From Sulfuritalea hydrogenivorans sk43H (GTDB lineage: Bacteria; Pseudomonadota; Gammaproteobacteria; Burkholderiales; Rhodocyclaceae), in NCBI RefSeq assembly GCF_000828635.1, contig NZ_AP012547.1, positions 1,922,001-1,986,000 of the forward strand: 64,000 bases of DNA, written 5' to 3'. The notes beneath the pieces are model-generated. The model saw nothing but the letters and a program-made list of their open reading frames with translations. It was not told the DNA's origin and made no database searches. Positions 45,464 through 52,506 of this stretch are shown here, in pieces. Position 1 is the first letter of the stretch. Each line of letters begins with the position of its first letter. A program made the position numbers and the translations under genes.

Positions 45464-45897
45464 TGATGCTTACGGTTTCAGTTCTCGGCGCATGCCCACT
45501 TCACCTACCTCCCAACGCGATCCCGATAGGCGCATGCGAGGCCGGCTTTCCCTCACCCGCCCAAGATTACGTCGAGGGGCAGCTCGATCTCAATGAAAAG
45601 CTGATCCAGCACAAGGAGGCGACCTTCTTTGTTCGTGTCCAGGGTCACTCCATGACTGGTGCCGGTATTCGCGATGGCGACCTACTGGTCGTCGACCGCG
45701 CAATGCGTCCCGACCTCGGAAAGATTGTCGTCGCTGAGATCGAAGGCGGACTGGCTGTCAAAACCCTGGCCCGGGTAAATGGTGAGCCCTACCTCGTCTC
45801 GGAAAACCCCGCCTTCCGCCCGATCCCAATTGATCCGGACGCCGGTGTCACGATATGGGGCGTCGTCACCTACTGCATTCACAAAGTCGCAAACTGA
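45463..45897 (+). CDS. umuD: UmuD-like S24 protein of DNA polymerase V
   Basis: The 144-residue protein has the UmuD layout: a cleavage site in CEAGFPSPAQDYVE (Ala-Gly in place of Cys-Gly of E. coli), Ser in VQGHSMTGAGI and Lys in LAVKTLARV. After cleavage, UmuD' joins UmuC. The first two codons are both ATG, so the start may be 45463 or 45466. It lies between the LexA-like gene and umuC in one operon. Confidence 0.92.
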   Translation: MMLTVSVLGACPLHLPPNAIPIGACEAGFPSPAQDYVEGQLDLNEKLIQHKEATFFVRVQGHSMTGAGIRDGDLLVVDRAMRPDLGKIVVAEIEGGLAVKTLARVNGEPYLVSENPAFRPIPIDPDAGVTIWGVVTYCIHKVAN

Positions 45898-45915
45898 CTC
45901 AGGCGCGGAAACACG

Positions 45916-47205
45916 ATGGAATCCAAACCGGTCGCACTGGTCGACGTCAATAATTTCTACGCTTCGTGCGAACGGGTTTTTAACCCCAGCCTGGCGGGAC
46001 GCCCCGTTGTCGTGCTGTCGAACAACGATGGCTGCGTTGTTGCTCGTTCTGCGGAAGCCAAGGCGCTGGGCATCCCCATGGGGATACCGCTATTCAAGAT
46101 CGAGAAGGAGGTCAGGCAACATCGGATCGCCGTGTTCTCGAGCAACTACGAGCTGTACGCCGACATGTCGAACCGGGTTATGACCATCCTCACGGAGTTC
46201 GCGCCAGGTATCGAAATTTACTCGATCGATGAATGTTTTCTCGATCTCCGCGGATTGGAGCACATCAACCGAATAGCCTACGGACAAGAAATTCGTTCCC
46301 GCATCCGTACCTGGACAGGACTGACTGTCTGCGTGGGTATCGGCCCCAGCAAAACCTTGGCCAAATTTGCGAACCACTGCGCCAAGAAGCGGCCGGAATT
46401 CGGTGGCGTTTGCGACGTCCTGACAATGGCGACCGATACACTGGACCGCATTCAAGGAGAAATTGACGTCGGCGAGGTCTGGGGCATCGGGCCTCGTATT
46501 TCGAAGCGATTGCGGGAAATGGGGATTACGACCGTCAAGGCATTGAGGGACGCCGACCCCAATCGAATCCGGAAAGAATTCTCGGTCGTGGCGGAACGGA
46601 CGGTATTGGAGTTACGCGGCACATCCTGCCTCGATCTGGAACAAGTAGCACCAGCCAAGCAGCAGATCATGTCCAGCCGATCATTCGGTCAGCCGGTCCA
46701 TACGCTCGAAGAACTGGAGCAGGCGGTCGTAACCTATACCTCGCGCGCTGCTGAAAAACTTCGCCAGCAGCGATCATCTGCAGGTGCTCTGGGGGTGTTC
46801 ATCCAGACCAACCCGTTCAAGCTCAATGATCCCCAGTATCACCCCAGTACCACTGTAGGACTTCCCTACTCATCCGACGATAGCCGAGCACTCGTCCAAG
46901 CAGCGCTGCATGGATTGCGACGAATTTTTGAACCGGGATTTGCGTACAAGAAGGCCGGCATTGTCCTCACTGAGATCGAGGCACGTTCGGATGCGCCTCA
47001 GGATCTATTTGCGCCACCTGCCGAAAACCAGCAGCGGTCACGGGCACTCATGGATGTCTTGGATGAGATCAACCTACGTCACGGCCGGGGGAGCATTCGT
47101 CTCGCCGGCGAAGGTAGGCCGGGCGATGGGTGGCGAATGAAGCGGGAGCGCAAGTCGCCTTGCTATACGACGCGATGGGACGAGATTCCTTGTGCTCGAA
47201 GTTAA
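45916..47205 (+). CDS. umuC: UmuC-like translesion DNA polymerase
   Basis: The 429-residue Y-family polymerase has the expected active-site blocks: [16 protein letters not shown] (first Asp), [14 protein letters not shown] and [10 protein letters not shown] (catalytic Asp-Glu), with [13 protein letters not shown] and the little-finger domain after about residue 240. The C-terminal [14 protein letters not shown] tail is typical of UmuC. With the upstream LexA-like and UmuD genes it forms a mobile SOS-mutagenesis module like rumAB of R391. Confidence 0.95.
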   Translation: MESKPVALVDVNNFYASCERVFNPSLAGRPVVVLSNNDGCVVARSAEAKALGIPMGIPLFKIEKEVRQHRIAVFSSNYELYADMSNRVMTILTEFAPGIEIYSIDECFLDLRGLEHINRIAYGQEIRSRIRTWTGLTVCVGIGPSKTLAKFANHCAKKRPEFGGVCDVLTMATDTLDRIQGEIDVGEVWGIGPRISKRLREMGITTVKALRDADPNRIRKEFSVVAERTVLELRGTSCLDLEQVAPAKQQIMSSRSFGQPVHTLEELEQAVVTYTSRAAEKLRQQRSSAGALGVFIQTNPFKLNDPQYHPSTTVGLPYSSDDSRALVQAALHGLRRIFEPGFAYKKAGIVLTEIEARSDAPQDLFAPPAENQQRSRALMDVLDEINLRHGRGSIRLAGEGRPGDGWRMKRERKSPCYTTRWDEIPCARS

Positions 47206-47255
47206 TCGTATCGCTCACTAGGAGACGATATGTGCCGTGAAGTCCGATATACAGA

Positions 47256-47783
47256 TCAGGTCAGACTATTCTCAAGAATCTGGGCGATTTCCTCGGAAAC
47301 ACGCTGGTTCATTTCCTCCGGCAGCCCCAGCCGCTCATAGAGGGTATTTTGATGATTGAACAACACCTGCATGGTGCCAGACAGTTGCTGGAGATCCTCG
47401 AAGCGCCAGCCTACCACCCCGTCATTCACGCACTCGACGTGGCCGGTGCATAACAACCGGAACACATGGGCGACGGTATCCCCTTCCTTTTCGCAAACAT
47501 GAAACCAGTAGGGGAAGGCACGGCTCAGTCGACCGAACCATTGCCGCAGTTCCGGAATCTCGGCGGTTTCCCGCGGGTCGTCATCCCAACCAGAAAAGAA
47601 GAACGTGGCGCACCCTTCCCACTTGTCCGCCGCCTCCTTGTCATCGACCAGGACTTGCAGCCTAGCCAGCGCCGTATCGAGGTAATTCGCCTCAATGTCC
47701 GTTCGAGAAAACTCGATCACCACCAGTTCCTGCTTGGCCGGTGAAAGTCGGGCTTTCGGGTATCGAATATCCATGCTTTTCAT
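47256..47783 (-). CDS. Hypothetical protein of the mobI-like unit, 175 aa
   Basis: I cannot name the family with confidence. The protein is soluble, acidic and rich in Trp and Phe (ATFFFSGWDDDPRET, LSRAFPYWFHVCEKEGD), with no signal peptide. It begins 9 bp after the thermonuclease gene, so it is the last gene of the minus-strand unit that begins with the MobI-like gene. It converges with umuC; the 50 bp between them hold a weak inverted repeat only. Confidence 0.65.
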   Translation of the reverse strand: MKSMDIRYPKARLSPAKQELVVIEFSRTDIEANYLDTALARLQVLVDDKEAADKWEGCATFFFSGWDDDPRETAEIPELRQWFGRLSRAFPYWFHVCEKEGDTVAHVFRLLCTGHVECVNDGVVGWRFEDLQQLSGTMQVLFNHQNTLYERLGLPEEMNQRVSEEIAQILENSLT

Positions 47784-47792
47784 GCCATCCAG

Positions 47793-48329
47793 TCAATGGG
47801 AATGCGCTGAACGCTGATGCCGCCGAAATTCCCAAGGGGCTTGTGGCGACATATCGGCCCAGAGACCATCGCGACGTGTTCTTGCACCCTGTTCAGTCTC
47901 CACCAGCTTCTCCGCACGTCCTGGCGCCAATTCCCTTGCATAGGGTAGGTTGTGCCAAGCCATACCAGCCGCAATCATGGTACGACAGAGGTCCAAATCT
48001 GCAAGTTCACCAATCAGACGGCCATAGCGATCATGCTTGTAGGCTTCGACCGTTACCTGATGACCATGGATGAGATCTGCCAGGGCATCCTTCGCTCGCC
48101 GGTAGAAGGGCTGGCCTTTTTCCGGGGTATCCATGCAGGACACACGAATCCGGTAGGTTTCATGCTGGCTGTCCAGAACATCGAAGGTATCGCCGTCGAC
48201 AACATGGATGACCTTGCCCTGCACGACAACCTGCTCGCTCCAGGCCGTTATCGGCATCAGAAGCATGACGAACAGGATGCTCACGACGGAGAAACGACGT
48301 TGTCTGACATTCATATTGATGGTGTTCAT
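47793..48329 (-). CDS. Exported thermonuclease-family (SNase) protein
   Basis: The 178-residue protein has a signal peptide (FSVVSILFVMLLMPITAWS) and a staphylococcal-nuclease-like domain: VIHVVDGDTFDV, YRIRVSCMDTPEKGQPF, KHDRYGRLIGELADL and GMAWHNLPYA. The catalytic Asp and Arg/Glu positions look present. Such nucleases are common near plasmid transfer and partition genes; their role is unclear. ATGs at 48329 and 48311 are possible starts. Gap to the upstream gene is 44 bp. Confidence 0.87.
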   Translation of the reverse strand: MNTINMNVRQRRFSVVSILFVMLLMPITAWSEQVVVQGKVIHVVDGDTFDVLDSQHETYRIRVSCMDTPEKGQPFYRRAKDALADLIHGHQVTVEAYKHDRYGRLIGELADLDLCRTMIAAGMAWHNLPYARELAPGRAEKLVETEQGARTRRDGLWADMSPQAPWEFRRHQRSAHSH

Positions 48330-48373
48330 CCGTAGATTCTAAATACCGGTATCGATCACCAGGTCAGCCTGAC

Positions 48374-48664
48374 TCAATCGATTACTTCGACTTGAACCCA
48401 TTTCATCATCGCTCCCTGCGCCGTTTCCGTAGTTTGGGCAACCAGCAGAATCGGACCATGCGGCGTCAGTTCGATGGGATCATGAGCACGAATCCCATCG
48501 GCCCATCCTCCATGCAAGCCCATCTTCCTTTCCAGCTCAGCCTTCTCGATCAGCGCGCACACCTGATCAAGCGATATCTCCGTCAGGGTAATGTCGCTCG
48601 TCAGGCTGGACAGCATCCCCAAGTCGAACCGATCCGTCAATACGTATCGAGGCGCCATGTTCAT
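48374..48664 (-). CDS. STIV B116-like small protein, tentative
   Basis: The 96-residue protein reads RYVLTDRFDLGMLSSLTSDI, then LTEISLDQVCALIEKAE and LTPHGPILLVAQTTET. This pattern resembles the B116/DUF1874-like family first seen in archaeal viruses and later on plasmids, but the match is from memory and tentative. It overlaps the MobI-like gene stop by 4 bp and belongs to that unit. Confidence 0.55.
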   Translation of the reverse strand: MNMAPRYVLTDRFDLGMLSSLTSDITLTEISLDQVCALIEKAELERKMGLHGGWADGIRAHDPIELTPHGPILLVAQTTETAQGAMMKWVQVEVID

Positions 48665-49146
48665 GCTTCATCCTCCTCTGACTCCTCGCCAGCGTCCAAC
48701 TGCACCAGATAGCGCTCAAGACGGCCCAGGCTCACCAGGATCGAAGAGCAGTATCGCGCCTGACGGCGCAAGGTCGCCGCCTCTGATTCCACATCGACGA
48801 CCATTTCTCGGCTCCACTCAGGGGAATACTTGAAGAGATCCTCCAAGTCGTAGACATACGTACTGCCTGCCTTCCCTTTGGTTCGCTTACGGATGTAGGT
48901 ATGTTGTGTGTCTCGTTTGCCATCTCCATCGCGTTTCCAGACGCGGCGATACCATTCGAGCATCAGGGAGTTCCCTTCCAGACGCACCCGGAATTTGAGC
49001 GTGTTCTGATCTTTCCATTTGTCCCGCCGCGAATTCTCTTTGACGGTATAGTCCTCGAATCGTATGGCGCTTTCATAGGCCTGCTTTCTGAGGGTTTCCA
49101 GATGTCCCTCAAAGATTGCCCGCACTTCCATCAACCGGTTTTGCAT
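48661..49146 (-). CDS. MobI-like mobilisation protein, tentative
   Basis: The 161-residue protein is helical and charged at both ends, with a central beta-rich part NTLKFRVRLEGNSLMLEWYR and a KRTKGKAGSTYVYDLEDLF segment. Size, the LEWYRRVW-type core and the position next to a structured gene-free region resemble MobI of SXT and IncA/C, which is needed with TraI for oriT processing. I did not verify this by alignment. It heads a four-gene minus-strand unit. The nearest transfer operator lies 308 bp upstream. Confidence 0.5.
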   Translation of the reverse strand: MQNRLMEVRAIFEGHLETLRKQAYESAIRFEDYTVKENSRRDKWKDQNTLKFRVRLEGNSLMLEWYRRVWKRDGDGKRDTQHTYIRKRTKGKAGSTYVYDLEDLFKYSPEWSREMVVDVESEAATLRRQARYCSSILVSLGRLERYLVQLDAGEESEEDEA

Positions 49147-49187
49147 GTGCGTCCCCCTTATTAATCTCTGGAAGTAACCACCCTACA

Positions 49188-49220
49188 ACCCACAGGAACG
49201 GTTCCATCCGTTATGTGGGT
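49188..49220. repeat. Inverted repeat 1 of the candidate oriT
   Basis: Arms ACCCACAGGAACGG and CCGTTATGTGGGT pair with one bulge around a 6-nt loop. It is the strongest hairpin of the region and has no T-run, so it is not a typical terminator. Confidence 0.6.
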
Positions 49221-49228
49221 TTGCAGAT

Positions 49229-49254
49229 CAGAAATCGGCTCATGGTCGTTTCTG
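49229..49254. repeat. Inverted repeat 2 of the candidate oriT
   Basis: Arms CAGAAATCG and CGTTTCTG pair with one bulged base across a 9-nt loop. A smaller repeat, CAGG/CCTG, follows at 49256-49268. Confidence 0.5.
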
Positions 49255-49380
49255 ACAGGCAGTACCTGCGATTGTTTATTCGCAAAACTCATCCCCTTCT
49301 CCTCATGTTGAAACAGCATCGAGATATTTGAGGGGGCGCTGAAGGTGGTCCCACAGGTAGATTTACCCCCCTACATTCCA

Positions 49381-49417
49381 CGTTGTTAAGGGACGATGTT
49401 TTGTTCCCGAAGCAACG
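49381..49417. repeat. Spaced palindrome in the candidate oriT
   Basis: CGTTG-n4-GGGA-n11-TCCC-n4-CAACG is symmetrical in both sequence and spacing. The two-part arms look like a binding site for a dimer or a relaxase recognition arm. Confidence 0.5.
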
Positions 49418-49454
49418 CCGCGATCGTAGGGGGCCATCGAGGGTTTGCATTTTT

Positions 49455-49481
49455 GAAATGCGCCCTTTTTGGTCACATTTC
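49455..49481 (-). promoter_or_regulatory. 27-bp transfer operator, copy beside the candidate oriT
   Basis: Arms GAAATGCGCCC and GGTCACATTTC around TTTTT. It has the same orientation as the other copies and so points to the MobI-like unit, 308 bp away, rather than to the ParM-like gene. Confidence 0.72.
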
Positions 49482-49660
49482 AAAATCCGTGATCAGGAAT
49501 GTCGCCATAGCATCAGATGCTCTGGCGGCATACTGGAGTGGCACTTCCGTGGCACGGAATCCCAAAGTAACACTCAAGTTGCTCTGCAGAACGCTTGCCA
49601 GGTCGCACAGCCCAATTTCGGGCGTGAAGATCACTGAAGTGCTACTGGAGAAGATTTCAA

Positions 49661-50635
49661 ATGAATGTGCTCGGAATTGATATTGGCTATTCCAACCTCA
49701 AACTCGCCTTTGGCAAGCGCGGTACTGAACCAAAAGTTCTGTTAAAGCCTGCCGGTGCAGCTCCGGTAGATCGCCTTGGTGAAAAGATCGCCGACAAAGG
49801 CAAGGATGACTTCCTACGCGTGGTCGTAAATGGAACGCCCTTTGCCGCCGGACTTTCGCCGGATCGCGCAGAGCTATGGAGTCGAGAGCTGCACGAGGAC
49901 TACCCTTCTACCGAGTCTTACCGCGCCCTCTTCCATGCCGGCCTGCTGTTGGCCGAACTTGAGCAGGTTGATCTTCTCGTCACGGGGCTCCCAGTCAATC
50001 AGTATCTGAATCAGGAATTGCGGACTCGTCTGCAAACCCAGATGACAGGGGAGCATCAGGTGACACCACGACGGAAAATTACCGTACAAGCGGTCAAAGT
50101 CGTCCCGCAGCCGGTGGGTGGATTTGTCGATCACGTCTGGAATCTCAAAGACGCCTCGGAATTCGAGGAGTCCCGTGTTCTTGTGGTGGATCCCGGCTTT
50201 TTCTCCGTCGATTGGGTGTTGATTAGCAATGGCGAACTTCGCCGGCAATCCTGCGGCACCAGTTTGGAAGCTTCATCTGTCATCCTAGACGAAGCGGCAA
50301 AGCAACTGGCCAACGACTTCGGTGGAAATGTCGGACGTGAGCGCCTGGAAAACGCCATCCGGCTGAATCAAACCGAGGTCCGGCTATTCGGAGAAAAGAT
50401 CGACATCGCTCCGTATCTCAATGCAGCGTCCACCAAGGTGGGACCAATCGTCGCCACTCGGTTGCGGGAATCCTTGCGGAAGGAGAACGCCGGTGCCGAC
50501 ATCGTGCTCCTCGTCGGGGGAGGTGCTGGGTTCTTCGAGGAGTCCGTGAAGGAGGCCTTTCCCCATCTCAAGGTCACTACGCCGGAATCCCCCGTATTCG
50601 CCAATGCTCGCGGCTTCTGGCGGATGGGAAGCTGA
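49661..50635 (+). CDS. ParM/StbA-like actin-type partition ATPase
   Basis: The 324-residue protein has actin-fold motifs: phosphate 1 loop VLGIDIGYSNLKLAFG, a central VLVVDPGFFSVDW (phosphate 2) and VLLVGGGAGFFEESVKEAF (adenosine). It matches the plasmid StbA/ParM/Alp7 group that builds filaments to segregate DNA. SXT-family ICEs have a similar ParM homologue (srpM). It overlaps the next small gene by only a nucleotide or two, as ParM-ParR pairs do. Confidence 0.9.
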   Translation: MNVLGIDIGYSNLKLAFGKRGTEPKVLLKPAGAAPVDRLGEKIADKGKDDFLRVVVNGTPFAAGLSPDRAELWSRELHEDYPSTESYRALFHAGLLLAELEQVDLLVTGLPVNQYLNQELRTRLQTQMTGEHQVTPRRKITVQAVKVVPQPVGGFVDHVWNLKDASEFEESRVLVVDPGFFSVDWVLISNGELRRQSCGTSLEASSVILDEAAKQLANDFGGNVGRERLENAIRLNQTEVRLFGEKIDIAPYLNAASTKVGPIVATRLRESLRKENAGADIVLLVGGGAGFFEESVKEAFPHLKVTTPESPVFANARGFWRMGS

Positions 50636-50636
50636 G

Positions 50637-50888
50637 ATGGGCTATTTGAAAATCGTCGTGAAGATCCCGGACACGATCTATCCAGAGCTGGTTACCGATC
50701 TGCAAAGAGTTCAGCTACGGGACCGGGCTGAGCGTCTTCGGCTGCTAGCCATGCTTGGACTTCGAAATATGCATTTTCCGTTTGATCGATGCCAAATGCA
50801 TCCAGAATCAACACCAACCAACCGCTCAGAATCAGAGTCAAACGGAGCGACGAACAAGCTGATAAGAAGGCTTAGCGAAAGTCTGTAA
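50637..50888 (+). CDS. Small ParR/StbB-like partner of the ParM-like gene
   Basis: From ATG 50637, with GGGAAG 9 bp upstream and 1 bp past the ParM-like stop, the product is 83 residues. The first half could be a ribbon-helix-helix or helical DNA-binding unit (ELVTDLQRVQLRDRAERLRLLAMLGL), and the end is polar. Position and size fit the adaptor of a ParM system; sequence identity was not checked. Confidence 0.7.
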   Translation: MGYLKIVVKIPDTIYPELVTDLQRVQLRDRAERLRLLAMLGLRNMHFPFDRCQMHPESTPTNRSESESNGATNKLIRRLSESL

Positions 50889-50893
50889 CTGAT

Positions 50894-50910
50894 GGGATCG
50901 ATACGATCCC
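50894..50910. terminator. Hairpin between convergent partition and activator genes
   Basis: Perfect 7-bp stem GGGATCG/CGATCCC with a 3-nt loop, lying between the stops of the ParR-like gene and the FlhC-like gene. It lacks a strong T-run on either side, so termination is a guess. Confidence 0.4.
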
Positions 50911-50919
50911 CAACCCATT

Positions 50920-51402
50920 TCAACTCAGTAGCGCACAGAATGGACACGACCGCATATGGAAGGCTGCCGGGCTATAAATGAAGCTCGTCTGGCAGCGTCC
51001 GCACCGGCGCCATTCGACGATCTTTGCTCGCACATCCCGAACCGCAAAGTAGGCCGCATTTATGTCCAGCTCGCGATGTGCTATGCGCTCATGCATTGTC
51101 ATCGCGCGTAGCAACATTCCCGGTTCGACTTGGTTTTCTGCGCCGGGAGCCAGTCGGTTGTAAATCGCCACGAAACCGGCCAATTCCGCAGCCGAGAAGC
51201 TGTCGGAGATAAACGCCCGGACCGACTCGCGCAATCGCCCATTGGGCGGGCTATTGGGATGAATTCTGTTCCACTGTCGCCTCAACGGCTTGATGTGGAT
51301 TCCGGTCAGATGATTGACCAGCGGTAGCCTGAGCTTCAGTCGAACCAGCTCATGAGCTACCCGATGATTTTCGAGGTCCTCAGGGGAAAGTAGCGCCGCC
51401 AC
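50920..51402 (-). CDS. FlhC-like transfer activator (SetC/AcaC type)
   Basis: The 160-residue protein has the FlhC plan: an N-terminal helical part with HELVRLKLRLPLVNHLTGIH, LRRQWNRIHPNSPPNGRL, and a C-terminal zinc site with C-x-x-C (CGRC) and CPFC. In SXT and IncA/C, SetCD and AcaCD are FlhDC-like complexes that activate all transfer operons. It overlaps the FlhD-like gene by 23 bp, so the two are made together. Its operators are probably the five 27-bp sites. Confidence 0.85.
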   Translation of the reverse strand: MAALLSPEDLENHRVAHELVRLKLRLPLVNHLTGIHIKPLRRQWNRIHPNSPPNGRLRESVRAFISDSFSAAELAGFVAIYNRLAPGAENQVEPGMLLRAMTMHERIAHRELDINAAYFAVRDVRAKIVEWRRCGRCQTSFIYSPAAFHMRSCPFCALLS

Positions 51403-51685
51403 GGGAATTTCCTGCTATCGCTGCCTCAGCGTAGGTACTTCGCGCTTCGCGTGGCATATCCAGTAACCGTGAGAAGGCCGGATCGCTGAACCTCAAGGTG
51501 TAGAGCGATACCCCAACGGATTCAGCCAGTTCCTCGATCTCATCCATGTCGAGCGTGGCAATCTTTTTGACCACCGACTTGGGCAAGCCAGTCATCAACT
51601 CTGCCGCCTCCATGTCCTGAGCCATCTGACGGGTCAGCAATAGCAGCTGACGGTTGATTTTGAGGATGTCTCGCTGCTCCATCAT
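51380..51685 (-). CDS. FlhD-like transfer activator (SetD/AcaD type)
   Basis: The 101-residue protein is helical like FlhD: INRQLLLLTRQMAQDMEAAELMTGLP then KIATLDMDEIEELAESVGVSLYTLRFSD. FlhD forms a hexameric complex with FlhC at promoters. It is divergent from the CI-like repressor gene, 78 bp apart, an arrangement like setCD and setR. AAAGGA lies 9 bp before the start. The repressor probably controls its promoter. Confidence 0.83.
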   Translation of the reverse strand: MMEQRDILKINRQLLLLTRQMAQDMEAAELMTGLPKSVVKKIATLDMDEIEELAESVGVSLYTLRFSDPAFSRLLDMPREARSTYAEAAIAGNSRGGATFP

Positions 51686-51763
51686 AAATATTCCTTTAAG
51701 TGGTCACGTGTGCGCATTTTATATTACAATTATCAACAAAGGAACCACAAAGGAGAATAATTT
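51686..51763. promoter_or_regulatory. Divergent control region between activator and repressor genes
   Basis: These 78 bp hold both ribosome sites and must hold the promoters and repressor operators. Mirrored words TCCTTT-AA-GTGGT (51692-51704) and ACCAC-AAAGGA (51744-51754) make the two 5' leaders similar. A TATATTACAAT box is near 51719-51729. Operator sites cannot be assigned by eye. Confidence 0.5.
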
Positions 51764-52411
51764 ATGACGTTCGATACCGAAGCCGTTTTGCAGGCACATA
51801 ACCCAGTCGCCGAGATTCTTGAGGCACTGATGGACAAGCACAGCCTGAATCAGACTGACCTCGCGCATCGTTCCGGAGTCTCCCAGCCTGCAATCAACCG
51901 CATCCTCAAGGAGCGCAGCAAGGCCAAGAAACCTCGCCGCGAAACTTTGGAGAAAATTGGCGGAGTGCTGGGCGTCACGCCCGAGCAGCTCATGGGCCAG
52001 GAGCCCATTTCGGTCAAGTTGTTCGACAAGGGAGCAGTTCCACTGGGCCGATGGGAAACGCTGACACATACACCTCATCTGGCGGATGCTCCGCTCGGTT
52101 GCGCCCTAGTCTGCCCTGTGCCTCACAGCGAAATGAGCTTCGCCCTGCCTGTCATTGGCGAAGCCATGGTGGCTGAAGACGGCTACCGTGAAGGCGAGGT
52201 AATTTTTGTGGACTCAACCGTCGAGCCTACCCACGGTCGGGATGTAGTGGCCGTCAGCCCAAAAGCTGCATATTTGCGACGCCTCATTACAACCCCTGAG
52301 GGACAATTCCTCAAGGCATTGAATCCCCACTGGCCTAACCCGATTCTGCCCCTGACAAACGACATCATCGTAATGGGGACCGTCGTATTTTCGGGGCGAG
52401 TTCGTACTTAA
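51764..52411 (+). CDS. CI/SetR-like repressor with degenerate S24 domain
   Basis: The 215-residue protein has an XRE helix-turn-helix (LNQTDLAHRSGVSQPAINRILKER) and a CI-type C-terminal domain that aligns well with lambda CI up to ALNPHWPNPILPL. The autocleavage parts look lost: the usual G-x-S-M reads GEAM, the catalytic Lys position in the TFKKL-like block reads LRRL, and no Ala-Gly cleavage site is seen in the linker (PLGRWETL). The gene has a strong AAAGGAG site. It probably represses the FlhDC-like activator but should not self-cleave. Confidence 0.87.
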   Translation: MTFDTEAVLQAHNPVAEILEALMDKHSLNQTDLAHRSGVSQPAINRILKERSKAKKPRRETLEKIGGVLGVTPEQLMGQEPISVKLFDKGAVPLGRWETLTHTPHLADAPLGCALVCPVPHSEMSFALPVIGEAMVAEDGYREGEVIFVDSTVEPTHGRDVVAVSPKAAYLRRLITTPEGQFLKALNPHWPNPILPLTNDIIVMGTVVFSGRVRT

Positions 52412-52435
52412 ACATCTCAACTCGCATATATTGTT

Positions 52436-52452
52436 TGTAATACTGAATTACA
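52436..52452. repeat. Small inverted repeat after the repressor gene
   Basis: TGTAAT-n5-ATTACA, with a further TGTAATACT at 52469-52477 and a related word (TATTACAAT) in the activator-repressor control region. It may be a repressor site or a transcription end signal for either convergent gene. Confidence 0.4.
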
Positions 52453-52506
52453 TAGCACCTTGCAGAGATGTAATACTCGATGCGCCAAGCACGGAGAATC
52501 ATCCCA

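Larger units (their letters stand above)
49147..49660. other. Candidate oriT region
   Basis: This 514-bp gene-free stretch lies between the MobI-like gene and the ParM-like gene, as oriT does beside mobI in SXT. It holds three inverted repeats close together (49188-49220, 49229-49254, 49256-49268), a long spaced palindrome at 49381-49417 and a 27-bp transfer operator at 49455-49481. The divergent promoters must also be here. Confidence 0.55.

Noticed and set aside
47206-47255. Terminator between umuC and the convergent gene
   Set aside because: The inverted repeat ATCGT/ACGAT has a long loop and no T-run, too weak to call.
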